From Pieris napi (lineage: Eukaryota > Arthropoda > Insecta > Lepidoptera > Pieridae): a stretch of DNA of 64,000 nt. Below the pieces are notes generated by a model, which did no database searches, had not been told where the DNA came from, and worked only from the letters and a program-made list of their open reading frames with translations. The stretch spans positions 12,462,001 to 12,526,000 of the forward strand of contig NC_062239.1 in NCBI RefSeq assembly GCF_905475465.1, written 5' to 3'. Position numbers and translations under genes: made by a program. Shown one piece after another: positions 42,080 to 52,469 of this stretch. Every line of letters starts with the position of its first letter. The first letter of the stretch is position 1.

Positions 42080-42389
42080 TTAAAGATGCAACGTTTTAAA
42101 GACATGAGATGTTTGTAAAGAACTGGCGCCTTTCAATGAATCTTAATTTATTCTATTGTCCGGTAGATGTCGCTAAAACAAACGCGTAACAAAAAGCACA
42201 GACCCATAACGCGGTTATTACCCCGACGCGACGTGCAGAGCAAAAATCACTCCACTCTCACTGATACAGTGTACTTTAATAACAGATACTTTGGAATAGC
42301 AATTAAAAAATAGCTGCTCGAGTTATAGACAATAGTCTGTGCGGAAAGAGTGACTGTTAGGCGAGCCTTTATTACTAGTAGTCATTTCA

Positions 42390-42731
42390 TATATATATCA
42401 TCGTATGCAAGATGCTCCTCGAGACTTTATTACTATCATAAATAGACTGCGTTTTGGTCATAATACTGCACCGTCACACCTTGGTCGACTCGGCATTATT
42501 GCGATTAAAACATGTTCACATTGTAATTCAAGTGATGGAACTGTGGAACACATTATCTTCGATTGTCAAAAATTTTTGATCGACAGACTAGTGTTGGCCA
42601 GTGAACTTAGTGATGTTGAAAATAAGTGTGATTTATTGTCCCGCCCGCCGCCTTTAAAACAATTGTTACAAGACGAACTTACTTATAAGCACATCTACAA
42701 TTACATAGAAAATACAATAAAAACAATTTAA
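42390..42731 (+). mobile_element. LINE ORF C-terminus with Zn-binding motif
   Basis: The 108-codon frame reads 'RLRFGHNTAPSHLGRLGII' followed by 'CSHCNSSDGTVEHIIFDC', the C-x2-C-x8-H-x4-C motif that follows the RNase H/RT end of several LINE clades (Jockey, I, R1). It ends at a TAA at 42729. Most of the ORF is missing. The frame is otherwise intact, so the copy may be fairly young. Confidence 0.8.
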
Positions 42732-42739
42732 TGGAATGT

Positions 42740-43420
42740 GCTCATAGGCGTAACATTACGTCTATGAAACTTAAGAGTTGACCTAAAGGTTGTAAATGCC
42801 AGGTCATAAAATTCAAAAAAGAAAAAAAAGTCATTTCATATATTCTCAATACTTATATATTTTTTATTGTCAAAATGATCACTATCGAACAAAAAAGACG
42901 TAAAGGTAAGGTAACGACGCGACTTCCCACCTAGCCACAGTTCTCTTTCCCACAGACTACTGCAACACATTATTTTAAGAAATGTTTGCAATAGTCTGAG
43001 CTAAGCAAGAATGTGTTTAATTACTTAGTACAATAAAATCATAACTGTAAAAGATGTAAACAAATCAATAATAATGTTACCAAAAAGTTTAATCGATCAT
43101 TTTTATCGCTAGTATTATGCTAGCTACTCTGTGAGGACAATTTTTGTAACAAAAAGACCCCCGGACGACCTCCAAGGACACCCGCCTTGTAAGGGCTGTC
43201 ATAGCGAGTCTTACGACACCTTGAAATCATTTCAAAGCGTTTTATTTTGATTGACATGGAAGAAAAAATAAACTTGCAAAACAATACAAGAGGAAAGCTA
43301 CCAGCATAAGTATGCCACGGGGATCTAACCTTTTAAATATATTTAGTTTGAGATTTAATAGTAAGTTATGAAATTGAGAAACAATAAATCTCCCGCGTAC
43401 AAGTGATAATTGCCAAACAC
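42740..43420. other. Stretch with nothing recognised
   Basis: A GC-richer patch near 43155-43215 ('cccccggacgacctccaagg') could not be assigned. Confidence 0.35.
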
Positions 43421-43432
43421 AGATTCATCTAT

Positions 43433-43490
43433 CATCTGCCTGGATTCGAACCCCAACAAAAGTTATATGCTTAACCACTAGTCACTAGAC
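43433..43490 (-). tRNA. tRNA-like remnant or SINE head
   Basis: On the minus strand 'gactagtggttaagcatata' (box A-like) is followed about 20 bases later by 'ggggttcgaatccaggcaga' (box B GGTTCGAATCC). The acceptor stem cannot be paired convincingly, so it is a pseudo-tRNA or the head of a SINE rather than a working tRNA gene. Confidence 0.4.
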
Positions 43491-43499
43491 GTACTTATC

Positions 43500-44280
43500 G
43501 ATATTATCAGAAAGACTATCGGACCGATTTTGAATGGTCTTTTTAGTAGAAAAAATTATCAAGGTTTTAATTATTTAACTACTTAGCCTCCGCGAACTTC
43601 GTTTCGCCTTAATATAATTGTTTACTTAGCTTATTATAGTAGCTACACTCCAATATAATATGTAACATTTTTCTATACTATCCCATAGACTGTAGCTTTT
43701 CCAAAAAAAACCTAAGTAATAACAAAAACTAAATTTTCCAAATTATTTCTCCAAAAAAACTATTCTCAGAGTTCAAGGAAAAGAAAAAACTCGAATAGGT
43801 TTTCGTCTTCGGTATTTGTGCATAGCAACATATTTTGTAATTAATTTTGTTTAATATAGATTAAACAGTTTAATCGTGAGAATCTGGTAAAGTATTACCA
43901 GATTCTCTTTATCTTTGGTACTGCCTGACATAAGTTGCATAACGTTCCGTGCGAGTGCTCAGGCGCAGGTGTTTATGACTATTGTGCTTTGACAATTGCA
44001 TATACATTATGTCATAGAGCATTCTAGATCTAGATATTTCAAGGCTTAAGTCGTATGCAATCAAGAATTTTATTACCTACAAGATTTCACGACCTAAAAT
44101 TTAATTTAATTTAAACGGCATACAGACGGTGTTTCGTGAGTTCCCCGTATTGAGAGCCTCAAGAAAAAATAAAGTCATCAAAAACATTACTTGTGAGATC
44201 CATGTAATACCAAGTCGGTCAATTTATTCAGTTCCAACTTAAGGGACGTCTTAAATACGTAATAATTGGCTAACGATATC
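43500..44280. other. Mostly unassigned DNA
   Basis: Holds a small Helitron-like fragment at 43583-43612 ('gcgaacttcgtttcgcc') and a hairpin 'agaatctggtaa' / 'ttaccagattct' at 43881-43906. No exon was found. Confidence 0.4.
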
Positions 44281-44284
44281 TTAT

Positions 44285-44410
44285 TTATTTATTTATTCAC
44301 ACTTCATTACATTTTTACAAAAACCAATAACGTAATACATAAAAATTATAAGGGATGCAACGGGCGGCCTTATCGCTAACTAGCGATCTCTTCCAGGCAA
44401 CCCAATTAAG
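44285..44410 (-). repeat. Dispersed repeat, family W
   Basis: Reverse complement of the family W phrase: 'cttatcgctaactagcgatc' and 'tcttccaggcaaccc'. It is preceded on the plus strand by tttatttattta. Confidence 0.7.
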
Positions 44411-44414
44411 GTAA

Positions 44415-45115
44415 AGAAAACTAATAAAATAAATATGATGTTTAAAGTGCAAGTGCAAAACTAAAAAGCTAATCTCACGGATCATGAATTGCAATACAAA
44501 ATAAAAGCATTACAAAAGCCACGATTGAGCAGGGTAGGATATGGTTAAGAAATGTTTATGCAGAAGAGTTTTAAAAGATGATAGGGAGGTAGCCAATCGT
44601 ATGGAGTCGGGCAGCCTATTTCATGACTTAATGGCGGAGATCCTAAACCAAGAATAGTGACCATATCAATGTTACACATCTTATTTGTTTGAAATAAAAC
44701 CATTGACTTAGAAATATACCGTGTTTATAGAATCCCTGCTTGGTAACTGAAAGTTTAGGCTTTTAATTTTATCCACAACGAAGTTCGGGAGTGGAAAATG
44801 GCCTCAACTGCTTCGAGAATATTTCAGCCGGGCCCGTTTTTTTGCCCCCAGACCACATGATTAAGAATGATGTACGATTAAGTATGTGTAAGATTTGGGA
44901 ACCCTTTTAAGTAAAAACCTGTGTCAGGGTTTCTTCCATAACAAACTTAGTAGTTGCAGAGTTACAGCGGACTCTAGCAGATAAACGCTAAAATTACGTT
45001 ATTAAACCGACGTTTCGAGTGTTTAATTCTGTAATATATTAATTTTAAGAAATACACAAAATATTCAATGTAATTTTAAAAATAATTTGTTATGACCTAG
45101 GAGGCTTACAACTGT
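44415..45115. other. AT-rich DNA with one short hairpin repeat
   Basis: 44885-44950 is a minus-strand copy of the short hairpin repeat ('tttgggaacccttttaagta', 'cctgtgtcagggtttcttcc'). Nothing else was recognised. Confidence 0.5.
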
Positions 45116-45120
45116 GTTTC

Positions 45121-45732
45121 AAGAAAAAACTTTTTAACCGGATTAAAGTTATGTATTATTATAAATTTACAATTATTTAACATAATTTTAAATTTATCCG
45201 ACGTTTTGCGTGCTTTACAGCGTGCGTGGTCACGCTGACTGACGTGTGTCGTCTATGTCTTATACAAAATCAGCAGTCTGTGAACACATACTAGATAGGC
45301 CTTATCACTACATACGCTTTGACCAACCGAAAGTACTTGCGAAAGAAAAAAGATTCTTCCCAAGATTGGTACGCGAAGACATTGAAATCAAATAAACACC
45401 CCAATTTCAATAGCGAAGACGGCCTAAAATTGTCAAACACCTGGGATCCAATAATATCCAAATTAAAATCTCAAGAAAAACAATCCGCGAAAATAGAGGA
45501 CACCGTGAGCCATTTTTGCCAAAACCCTTTGATACCAACTCCGGGGAAATAAATACAGATAATGCAACTTTCTCTGCAGCTGTGATACTTTTTGACATAC
45601 CTTTTGTCTTCAGTCACCGTGACCACGCACGCTGTAAAGCACGCGAAACGTCGGATAAATTTAAAATTATGTTTCATAATTGTAAATTTATAATAATACA
45701 TAACTTTAAACCGGTTAAAAAGTTTTTTCTTT
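45121..45732. mobile_element. About 610-bp element with 125-bp terminal inverted repeats
   Basis: The left arm (45121-45250) and right arm (45605-45732) are reverse complements over most of their length. They share 'ctttttaaccgg', 'aaatttatccgacgtttt' and 'gctttacagcgtgcgtggtc'. The interior of about 350 bp has a 77-codon frame (45319-45552) starting MTNRKYLRKKKDSSQDWYAK, without a known motif. It looks like a non-autonomous foldback element. Confidence 0.85.
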
Positions 45733-45734
45733 AA

Positions 45735-46325
45735 ATGTGTAAAGGTTATGTTAATCAAAGACAATACTAGCTGTGTTTCAATTAAAGGATGTGGTTCGCT
45801 TTTCTCATTTCTCCGGTTCGGAAATACCTGGAATGACCACTACATAATATATATATGATATTATATGAGATAAAGTGCCCTAAAAAGCGTTCTGTTTCCC
45901 CAAGCCAGATTTGTTAAACGTTAGAAGTCTTCTTGGGAACCAGAATATAAAAATGATATACGATATTTTATAACAAAGAGTGTAGAAACGTTTACCACAG
46001 ACTATAGACATAAAAAAAGGAATTGTTTAATTGATGCTAGATTATATTTCATTATTGTAATCGAGATGCGGGCTCTTCTCTAACGATTTAGTCAAATACA
46101 AACCTTATAACTGAATGTTAGTAACGCTTTTATTAAAGCGTATGGTTTACAATGGTTTGAGACTTACAAAAGCTCACTTGATAAGATAATTTTTCCAAGT
46201 CCTTAAACCACCAAAGCAAATAAAAAGCTATTGAAAGCTCATGTGCGTCGTAGTCAATAGCCGTAAACTGTACTCCTATACATAGATAGGTTTATTTCAT
46301 GTACGAAGTATTTACAATATTCAAT
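45735..46325. other. Stretch with nothing recognised
   Basis: No exon, repeat family or RNA gene was supported. Confidence 0.4.
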
Positions 46326-46329
46326 TTTC

Positions 46330-46605
46330 CAAAATCAGTGGCGCTACAACCTTTAGGTCGGGGCCTTAGATTTCTGTATCTGTTTTATGATTGTCAATCT
46401 AATAGCCAAATCACCCTCCTGTCCTGACACAAGCCGTCAACTGTTTGGGTCTAACGCAATATTTCCTCACGATGTTTTCCTTCACCGTTCGAGCGAATGT
46501 TACATGCGTAGAAAAAAAGTCCAAAGGTGCACTATGCACACAGCTTGGCATCGAGTCTACGACCTCAGGGATGTGAATCACACGCCAATACTGCTCTATT
46601 GATAT
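46330..46605 (-). mobile_element. SINE, full-length, reverse orientation
   Basis: Reads in reverse order 'atcagtggcgctacaacctt', 'ttatgattgtcaatctaata', 'cgatgttttccttcaccgtt' and 'cgagtctacgacctcaggga'. The 71-codon plus-strand frame is a shadow. Confidence 0.85.
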
Positions 46606-46639
46606 ATGCCAACATCAATATTGGATCTAAAATAGTTTA

Positions 46640-47035
46640 TGTAGAAGCATTTAATATATTATATTTCTTATTTGACGTGTGACGACGTATAATGAACATT
46701 GTGTTACCTATATTATTTAAGCATTTCAGTTAAGATAAATGCACTAGATTATAAAATTTCCAATAAAACGAGAAAGATTCTACTAAGTTAACTGTTTATA
46801 TTTAATATAAACACTGAAACGTAAATCAGCGGACCTTGGTTGAGTGCAGGTAGCTCAAAACTGGAGCTATTATTTGCCAAGAGCCTTATTTTGCAAACTA
46901 ACTGTAACTTCACGGTATACAAACAATTTTCATACTTTTAAGTTTTTAAAATATACTTAGACTGATCTAAATAACTGTAATCTACCTAACAGTTTTACAA
47001 AGGTTACAAAGGCAGGGGAAGGATAGTAGGGAGAA
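46640..47035. other. Family U fragment, then unassigned DNA
   Basis: 46640-46715 has 'gtagaagcatttaatatatt' and 'cattgtgttacctatatt' of family U. The rest shows nothing. Confidence 0.4.
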
Positions 47036-47115
47036 GGCCGGCAACGCATCGTGGGACCTCTGGCATTGAGAGTGTCCATGGGCGGTGGAATCACTTAACA
47101 GGTGAGCCTCTTGCC
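47035..47115 (+). mobile_element. LINE 3' tail, family A, short
   Basis: 'gccggcaacgcatcgtggga' and 'tgtccatgggcggtggaatc'. Flanking purine-rich DNA occurs twice, at 46990-47030 and 47180-47230 ('ggttacaaaggcaggggaag' against 'ggttacagaagggaggggaa'), suggesting the tail inserted into or next to a local duplication. Confidence 0.65.
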
Positions 47116-47239
47116 CCGTTATCCAAATCGTGATCGTTTTTTATAACAACTGAGCTCTTAGATGATTTGACTGATGAAAGCATTTTACAACGGTTACAGA
47201 AGGGAGGGGAAGAATTGTAGGGAAAAGAAAAGTATAGGA

Positions 47240-47840
47240 GAGAGGAAGCTCGGAAGAGAAGAGAGAAGAGGAACGACAACTCTCAAAGAAAAACTTATTG
47301 CATAAGTTCACACCGATTTTCCGTGAGACAGTTGTATTTCCCTTGAAGCCCATCTCACTTCCATTCCAAAAACAACATAAAGAAACCATCAATGTTGAAC
47401 TATTTGACGATTGTAGTACGTTTATGAATCAATCACAGACATTCACAAGTCTTATATCAACAGTATCAAAGAACGGGTAACTGCTGAAATACATATTCAT
47501 GTATAATGTTCAATCCCTTTTAAATTACCCTAGGTGTCTTAGCTGGTCTATCTCCCAGAGCTAGATCTAGGCATGCGCTGATAAGTCGGCGCGTGCGCAC
47601 AATCCAAGGCGATCTTTCAAAGCGGGTCGTTGACTTCACAAATCACAACCGGATATTGGTCGTGCCTTACTAGATTTTGCAAATTAGAATACCTAGTTTA
47701 GTTTATCTGTATTGTTCAATTTTTTTAAACCACGATTAAATAAAAAAGCTTACTTAGGTAAGGAAATTAATACCGAGGACTGTATATATCTATTAAAATA
47801 AAACTTTTAAATTACTTTTTACATAAACCCAGGAACAAAC
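47240..47840. other. Purine-rich patch, then unassigned DNA
   Basis: A GA-rich low-complexity stretch at 47205-47280. The overlapping frames at 47141-47480 show no family motif. Confidence 0.35.
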
Positions 47841-47844
47841 GGTG

Positions 47845-47985
47845 TTTGCCGCGCACCACCACTATGTGGAACCAACTGCGCCCTGAAGTATTTCTGAACC
47901 AAATCGACTTAGGGTTCTTCAAGAAAAGAGCGAATTTTTAAAAGGCCGGTAACGCACTTGCGAACCTTCTAGCAATGTAGTGGCC
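47845..47985 (+). mobile_element. LINE 3' tail, family A
   Basis: Reads 'gccgcgcaccaccactatgt' and 'gggttcttcaagaaaagagc', corresponding to the RT C-terminus, with an internal deletion just after 'gagcgaa'. Confidence 0.7.
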
Positions 47986-47989
47986 ATTC

Positions 47990-48425
47990 ACATGATGTTA
48001 ATTAGTTTAAAGAGTGTGTGGACTTTATAAAAGGTAAAGTATTTAACAATAGATTATAACTGTTAAGCTTAAACTCTAGTCGAACTAAAGTAAAAAAAAA
48101 CAATTGATAGACGGTATAAAATAAATGTGTTTCCACGAAGATTAGATTAGCATCGTTTCAGGTTATAATTTACCGTTTAAACGTCTCCGTAATATTTTTT
48201 TAAAACTTTATAAATGCTTGGACGCTTTACAAAGTGAAGCTTCCTAATTAATACACAAAAGCTCTCACTATTTGTCAACAGAGATAATTTAATTAGCGGT
48301 GCGTGCGTGGGCGCTTACGCAATGTATAAAGAAAAAGGTTACAAGTGGTTTAGCTAACATAATCTATACAAATATTACAAAGAGGAAAGATTTTTATTTA
48401 TGCTTTTTTTAAATGATTGCGCTTA
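47990..48425. other. AT-rich DNA with nothing recognised
   Basis: No exon or repeat family was supported. Confidence 0.4.
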
Positions 48426-48429
48426 CGCA

Positions 48430-48595
48430 GGCTGTCGTGTGGATGTCGGTCTTGACACGGAGACTGGGGCTGGGTGCACTAAAAGCTCTGCTATTCAGAC
48501 GGCGAGACCCTACCCACTAAAAACACCTCAGCTCTCCACACGCCCTTAAGATGGGCCCTCAGGGTTCGCCAAGGCTTTCAACCCAAGAGATCTGA
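48430..48595 (-). mobile_element. Repeat family Y, second copy
   Basis: Reverse complement of 2150-2310: 'acggagactggggctgggtg', 'ccactaaaaacacctcagct', 'ttcgccaaggctttcaaccc'. Roughly three quarters of positions agree by eye. Confidence 0.65.
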
Positions 48596-48739
48596 TGATA
48601 CATAATAACAAAACTAATGTTTTTTTTCAATCAACACTTTCCTTCCGTAAATATTTGAACCTTTTTAAATATAGTCATTTTACATATAAACACACACACA
48701 TAATAACAATAATCAAAAAAATATATAATCGGTCGGTTC

Positions 48740-48905
48740 GTTTCAAGTGTGTAATGCGTGTGTGCTGCGGTTGTGATTGCCCCTGGCTCAGCATTATGCT
48801 GAGGAGCAGAATGTTCTACAGTGCTGGTAATTCTGCCAGATACCACAGCAGCAATTTGGCGCCTCAGTCGGAAAAAGAGAAAGAAAAGGAATGTAATAAT
48901 ACTTT
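48740..48905 (+). repeat. Dispersed repeat, family V
   Basis: Shares 'cctggctcagcattatgctg' and 'attctgccaga' with 61985-62130 and, reversed, with 25265-25380. It ends in 'cgcctcagtcg' and an A-rich tail, so it may be a SINE-like element. Confidence 0.65.
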
Positions 48906-48909
48906 GTAG

Positions 48910-49240
48910 AAAAAAAAAATATACATATTATTTATTCAATCTTTGGCTTAAGTTTTTTGTTGAATATAATTTATCTGTAGGAATACGAATAAAATAAACT
49001 TTCCAAATTAGAACAATTTTAACCTAAAACGAGCGACTCTTAAATCTCTGAACTAATCGATTCTCGTATGTACACTAAATTTTTTGCTTGGTTTCTATTA
49101 CTGAGGATGAAGGCCAGCGGGAAGTAAAGGACAGAAACTTGTAGACGTTTGTCGTGTAACCAAAAGATATTTTGGGTCGCAGAGCCAATGGAGTGAGTGT
49201 GATAATTGACGCAATTTCATAAGTTAGTGTTTGGAACTTT
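48910..49240. other. Short stretch with nothing recognised
   Basis: No supported exon or repeat. Confidence 0.4.
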
Positions 49241-49244
49241 GTCT

Positions 49245-49680
49245 TTCAGTGACATTAGTTATTTCGACGGAATTTGCGTGTTGTTTCCACTAGAATGTAA
49301 GTGCGTGCTCCTATTTCAATATGCCTACTGATGATAGAGGACAAATTTGTTTTTTAATTTTTATTATTATTAAGATCTTGATGTCATGTGGAACATTTTG
49401 TTAAACAAAAAACTTGGCAAATAAAAAGAGTGGCGGAGAGTTTATTGCCAGTTCTTCTCGTCCCTTCTACATTCATGATTTGAGAACTAGCAGTAAATGT
49501 AAAATTAGAAGCAAATATATGTATTTCTTTATTGACGTTCATACATTGTGTTACCTTAATTAATAAATGATTTTGACTTGTTATGGAATCAAGTGTTAAG
49601 TTTGATATGGAAGTACTGAGAAACCTGACACAGGTATTTTTTACTTAAAATGGTGTCCAAATCTTACTCATTATAATGCA
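49245..49680 (+). repeat. Family U copy followed by a short hairpin repeat
   Basis: 49245-49590 has all family U landmarks, from 'gtgacattagttatttcgac' to 'aataaatgattttgact'. 49602-49680 is a copy of the short hairpin repeat ('aacctgacacaggtattttt'). Confidence 0.75.
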
Positions 49681-49684
49681 TTGT

Positions 49685-50095
49685 TTATGAGTACAGACTC
49701 TTTTTGTCTTTTTGTAAGATTATAGAATATATTCTGGTTAAGACTATTGGTGAAAAACAATCTAACAAATCGACATATCACTGGAGCATTCACAATCGCC
49801 GTTGCGATCACATAAATAACGATTATACAACAGCCAACGCCCACGGGCGGGTCAAAACTGTGATAATAATTTGAATTTAACCGAGAAGCGTACTTATCAC
49901 GACACTAGAACATCGAACTTTCTATAAGGGTTACAACATACAGACTTATATGGGTTGCTTTTCGTTCCATAAATAAGGTGGGGCCTTTAGCCAATAGTGA
50001 GTGGCTAATTCAAATACTAATACTACAGAGTTCGATTCCTGTTTAAAATAAAATCCTTTGATAAAACAATTAAAACTTAACCACACGATACTTTT
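49685..50095. other. Mostly unassigned; possible tRNA-like head near 49983-50042
   Basis: 'gagttcgattcctg' (50029-50042) resembles a box B, preceded by a weak box A-like segment. No stem was convincing. Confidence 0.3.
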
Positions 50096-50109
50096 TTTAT
50101 AATGAATGA

Positions 50110-50375
50110 GCAGTGTTGATCTTGGCAGTGCCTTGAGCTCGCGACTTTCTTGAGGTCATAGGTTCGAACCCCGGCTATGCAACAATTACTTTCTATACAT
50201 ATAACACTCGCTTGTACTGAAGCAAACCTCAAACCCAAAAAGTAGACGGCCAGTGTCAGGCAGATAATTAAGATCTCCTACATGCCTATTATATGACAAT
50301 TTGTCATCATCACGAAATGGTAAAGAAGTCTTAGATTAAGACCTGGACAACTTTTTGTGGTTTTCACTGATATAA
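50110..50375 (+). mobile_element. SINE, diverged full-length copy
   Basis: Head 'ataggttcgaaccccggcta', middle 'aacccaaaaagtagacggcc' and tail 'cctattatatgacaattt' keep the family order with many substitutions, so this is an old copy. Confidence 0.7.
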
Positions 50376-50379
50376 TGCA

Positions 50380-51100
50380 CTTGGCTTGTAAGAAGCAAAA
50401 ACTTCGACCGTTGTACTTTTTTAATTGATCCAAAGATTTTTCAAAAATCTATAGTCTATTCCCTAACCTTGCATTCGGCGCCTCTAAATTGTATAATCTG
50501 CGTTTAGACGGATAAACCAAAGTTCCAATTTCGAATTTGAACCGTTACGCAAGATGGCGGCTGTTATCTGTCAAATGGTGTATCTTACGAGCATTGTACT
50601 TGCCCTACATATTTATGTTGTTGAATAAAGGAATTTATTCGACAATGTTTAGTAAACCGGACTGCGAATATATTTCTATATTTATACATTAGCGGTATCG
50701 TATTCTATTACATAATAATATGGATATTGGATATATTTAAGATTAAAGATAAGGGAAAAAAACCCCGGGAAAATGGAATAAAAGGGTTAGGATTAGAAAA
50801 TGATGGCAATGATGAGAGACAAGTTATACAGGCTATTTATAAAAATATAAAGATAGTTTAATTGGAGGGGGAGGACGAAATAAAAACCGTAACTGGGAAT
50901 TTTCCATTATTATTAAATTTATGTAAAATTCTGTCCGATTAAAGGCTTTTATTATTATAATTATTAAAGATAGTATATAGTCTGTCCTTACATCATCTCG
51001 CCATAAACAGACTATATATTATACAATTTAAATGGCTACATCTTTAAAATACAGAACAACGCACTCACTAAATTGTGTACATATGTATATATATATATAT
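50380..51100. other. Stretch with a YY1-like site, otherwise unassigned
   Basis: GCAAGATGGCGGC at 50549-50561 opens a 24-codon frame (MAAVICQMVYLTS...). A promoter role is possible but unproven. The rest is AT-rich. Confidence 0.3.
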
Positions 51101-51101
51101 A

Positions 51102-51800
51102 CAGTCAAAACCGTTTATAACGACATCGTTTACAACGACCTATCGGTTATTACAACCAGATTGTATGGTCCCGTCCGAAACCCTAGTAAACTATTCAGTA
51201 AACAAACCGCTTATAACAACATCGGATACAGCGACATATCGCTTATAACGGCGAAAGTTTATCGATATTCATCGGCTATAACGACCAACCGCTTCTTTTC
51301 TCAGCAAAACAAAACAATACAAACTATTTTAAATCTTATTTATAAGCATTGAATGAATATTTAGGCATATTATTACCTACGCACTTTCTCCCAACGAACA
51401 GTTTCAGTCAACAACGATTTCCGATGCTCTTAACGCTGTAACGATTTTGCAAAAATTTGTTGTCTTTAACCAACAGTTTGATACTAGTGATACTCATACC
51501 TTGAGGAGTATGAAATGTAAAATGAAAAAAATATTTGAGACTGGGCTAAAAAAATCAGACTGACTGATTACTTTTGTACCGAATTATTTCGTAATAAATA
51601 TTTTTGTTTCTTTTTTGACTCGTTTACATATTATAATATTAACATACCATATTATAACCCATACCTACCTATTCTAGATCGATAACTATGTACATACATA
51701 TGTACTGTACTTGTGTATATGACATTGCTTATAACGACTATCGGATATAACGTCGGCAACTATACGGTCCCTTCAATGTCGTTATAACCGGTTTTGACTG
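51102..51800. mobile_element. 699-bp TIR element of pogo/Tc1-mariner style
   Basis: Ends CAGTCAAAACCGTTTATAAC on the left and GTTATAACCGGTTTTGACTG on the right, flanked on both sides by TA, the target of Tc1/mariner/pogo elements. The subterminal parts contain many 'ttataacgac(a/c)' units in both orientations. The 106-codon frame (51032-51352) runs through these repeats and carries no DDE motif, so the element is non-autonomous. Confidence 0.85.
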
Positions 51801-51804
51801 TATA

Positions 51805-52350
51805 TATATTATGTATATATACATAACTGAAAACGCTTCAACCGTACAGTACAGTAAAAAATTGAGATGATGCGTATTTGGATTTTTTTTTAGAGATTTT
51901 TATTTTAGAATTAATCATAAAAATACCAAAGACATTTCGAAGTAAATGCCCCATGCCCCAACGATTCAACTATTGTAGAATGTCATCACAAGCTAGATCA
52001 TAGAAGCTACACGATCTATATTTCATTACATAACTAATATCGAGAGTTACACGCACGACTGCGCGCGAGTTTCACAATTATTTCGACATTTTTCAAACAA
52101 ATGCAAATTAATGATCGTAGATTTACGATCTGAAGACTACGATTCTATTGTACGCCATGCATAATGCTAAATAAATTAAAAAAGATTTAAAACAAGGAAA
52201 CTAGAGTCTACACACAGTACTTTTAAAACTATTTATTAAATTTTTCCACCATTGCAACCAAAGCTACCAAACATTAATTCAATTTATTGAGTCCTCAATT
52301 TATTTTTTAGGGAGTTGTGCTAGATATTATCTACGTATGTTGTGATACAA
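51805..52350. other. AT-rich DNA with nothing recognised
   Basis: No supported exon, RNA gene or repeat family. Confidence 0.4.
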
Positions 52351-52354
52351 TATA

Positions 52355-52465
52355 TTTATTTACACTTTGTTACATCATAATATAAAAATATAACATAATT
52401 ACATGTAAAGGAAAGGCAACTGGCGGCCTTATCGCGAGCGATCTCTTCCAGGCAACCAATGTGAA
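52355..52465 (-). repeat. Dispersed repeat, family W
   Basis: 'actggcggccttatcgcgag' and 'cgatctcttccaggcaacca' in reverse orientation, with A/T-rich flank. Confidence 0.7.
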
Positions 52466-52469
52466 AAAA

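Noticed and set aside
41795..42099. Frames inside the 647-bp element as a transposase
   Set aside because: Both strands are open only because the interior is GC-rich; no DDE or zinc-finger motif is visible.
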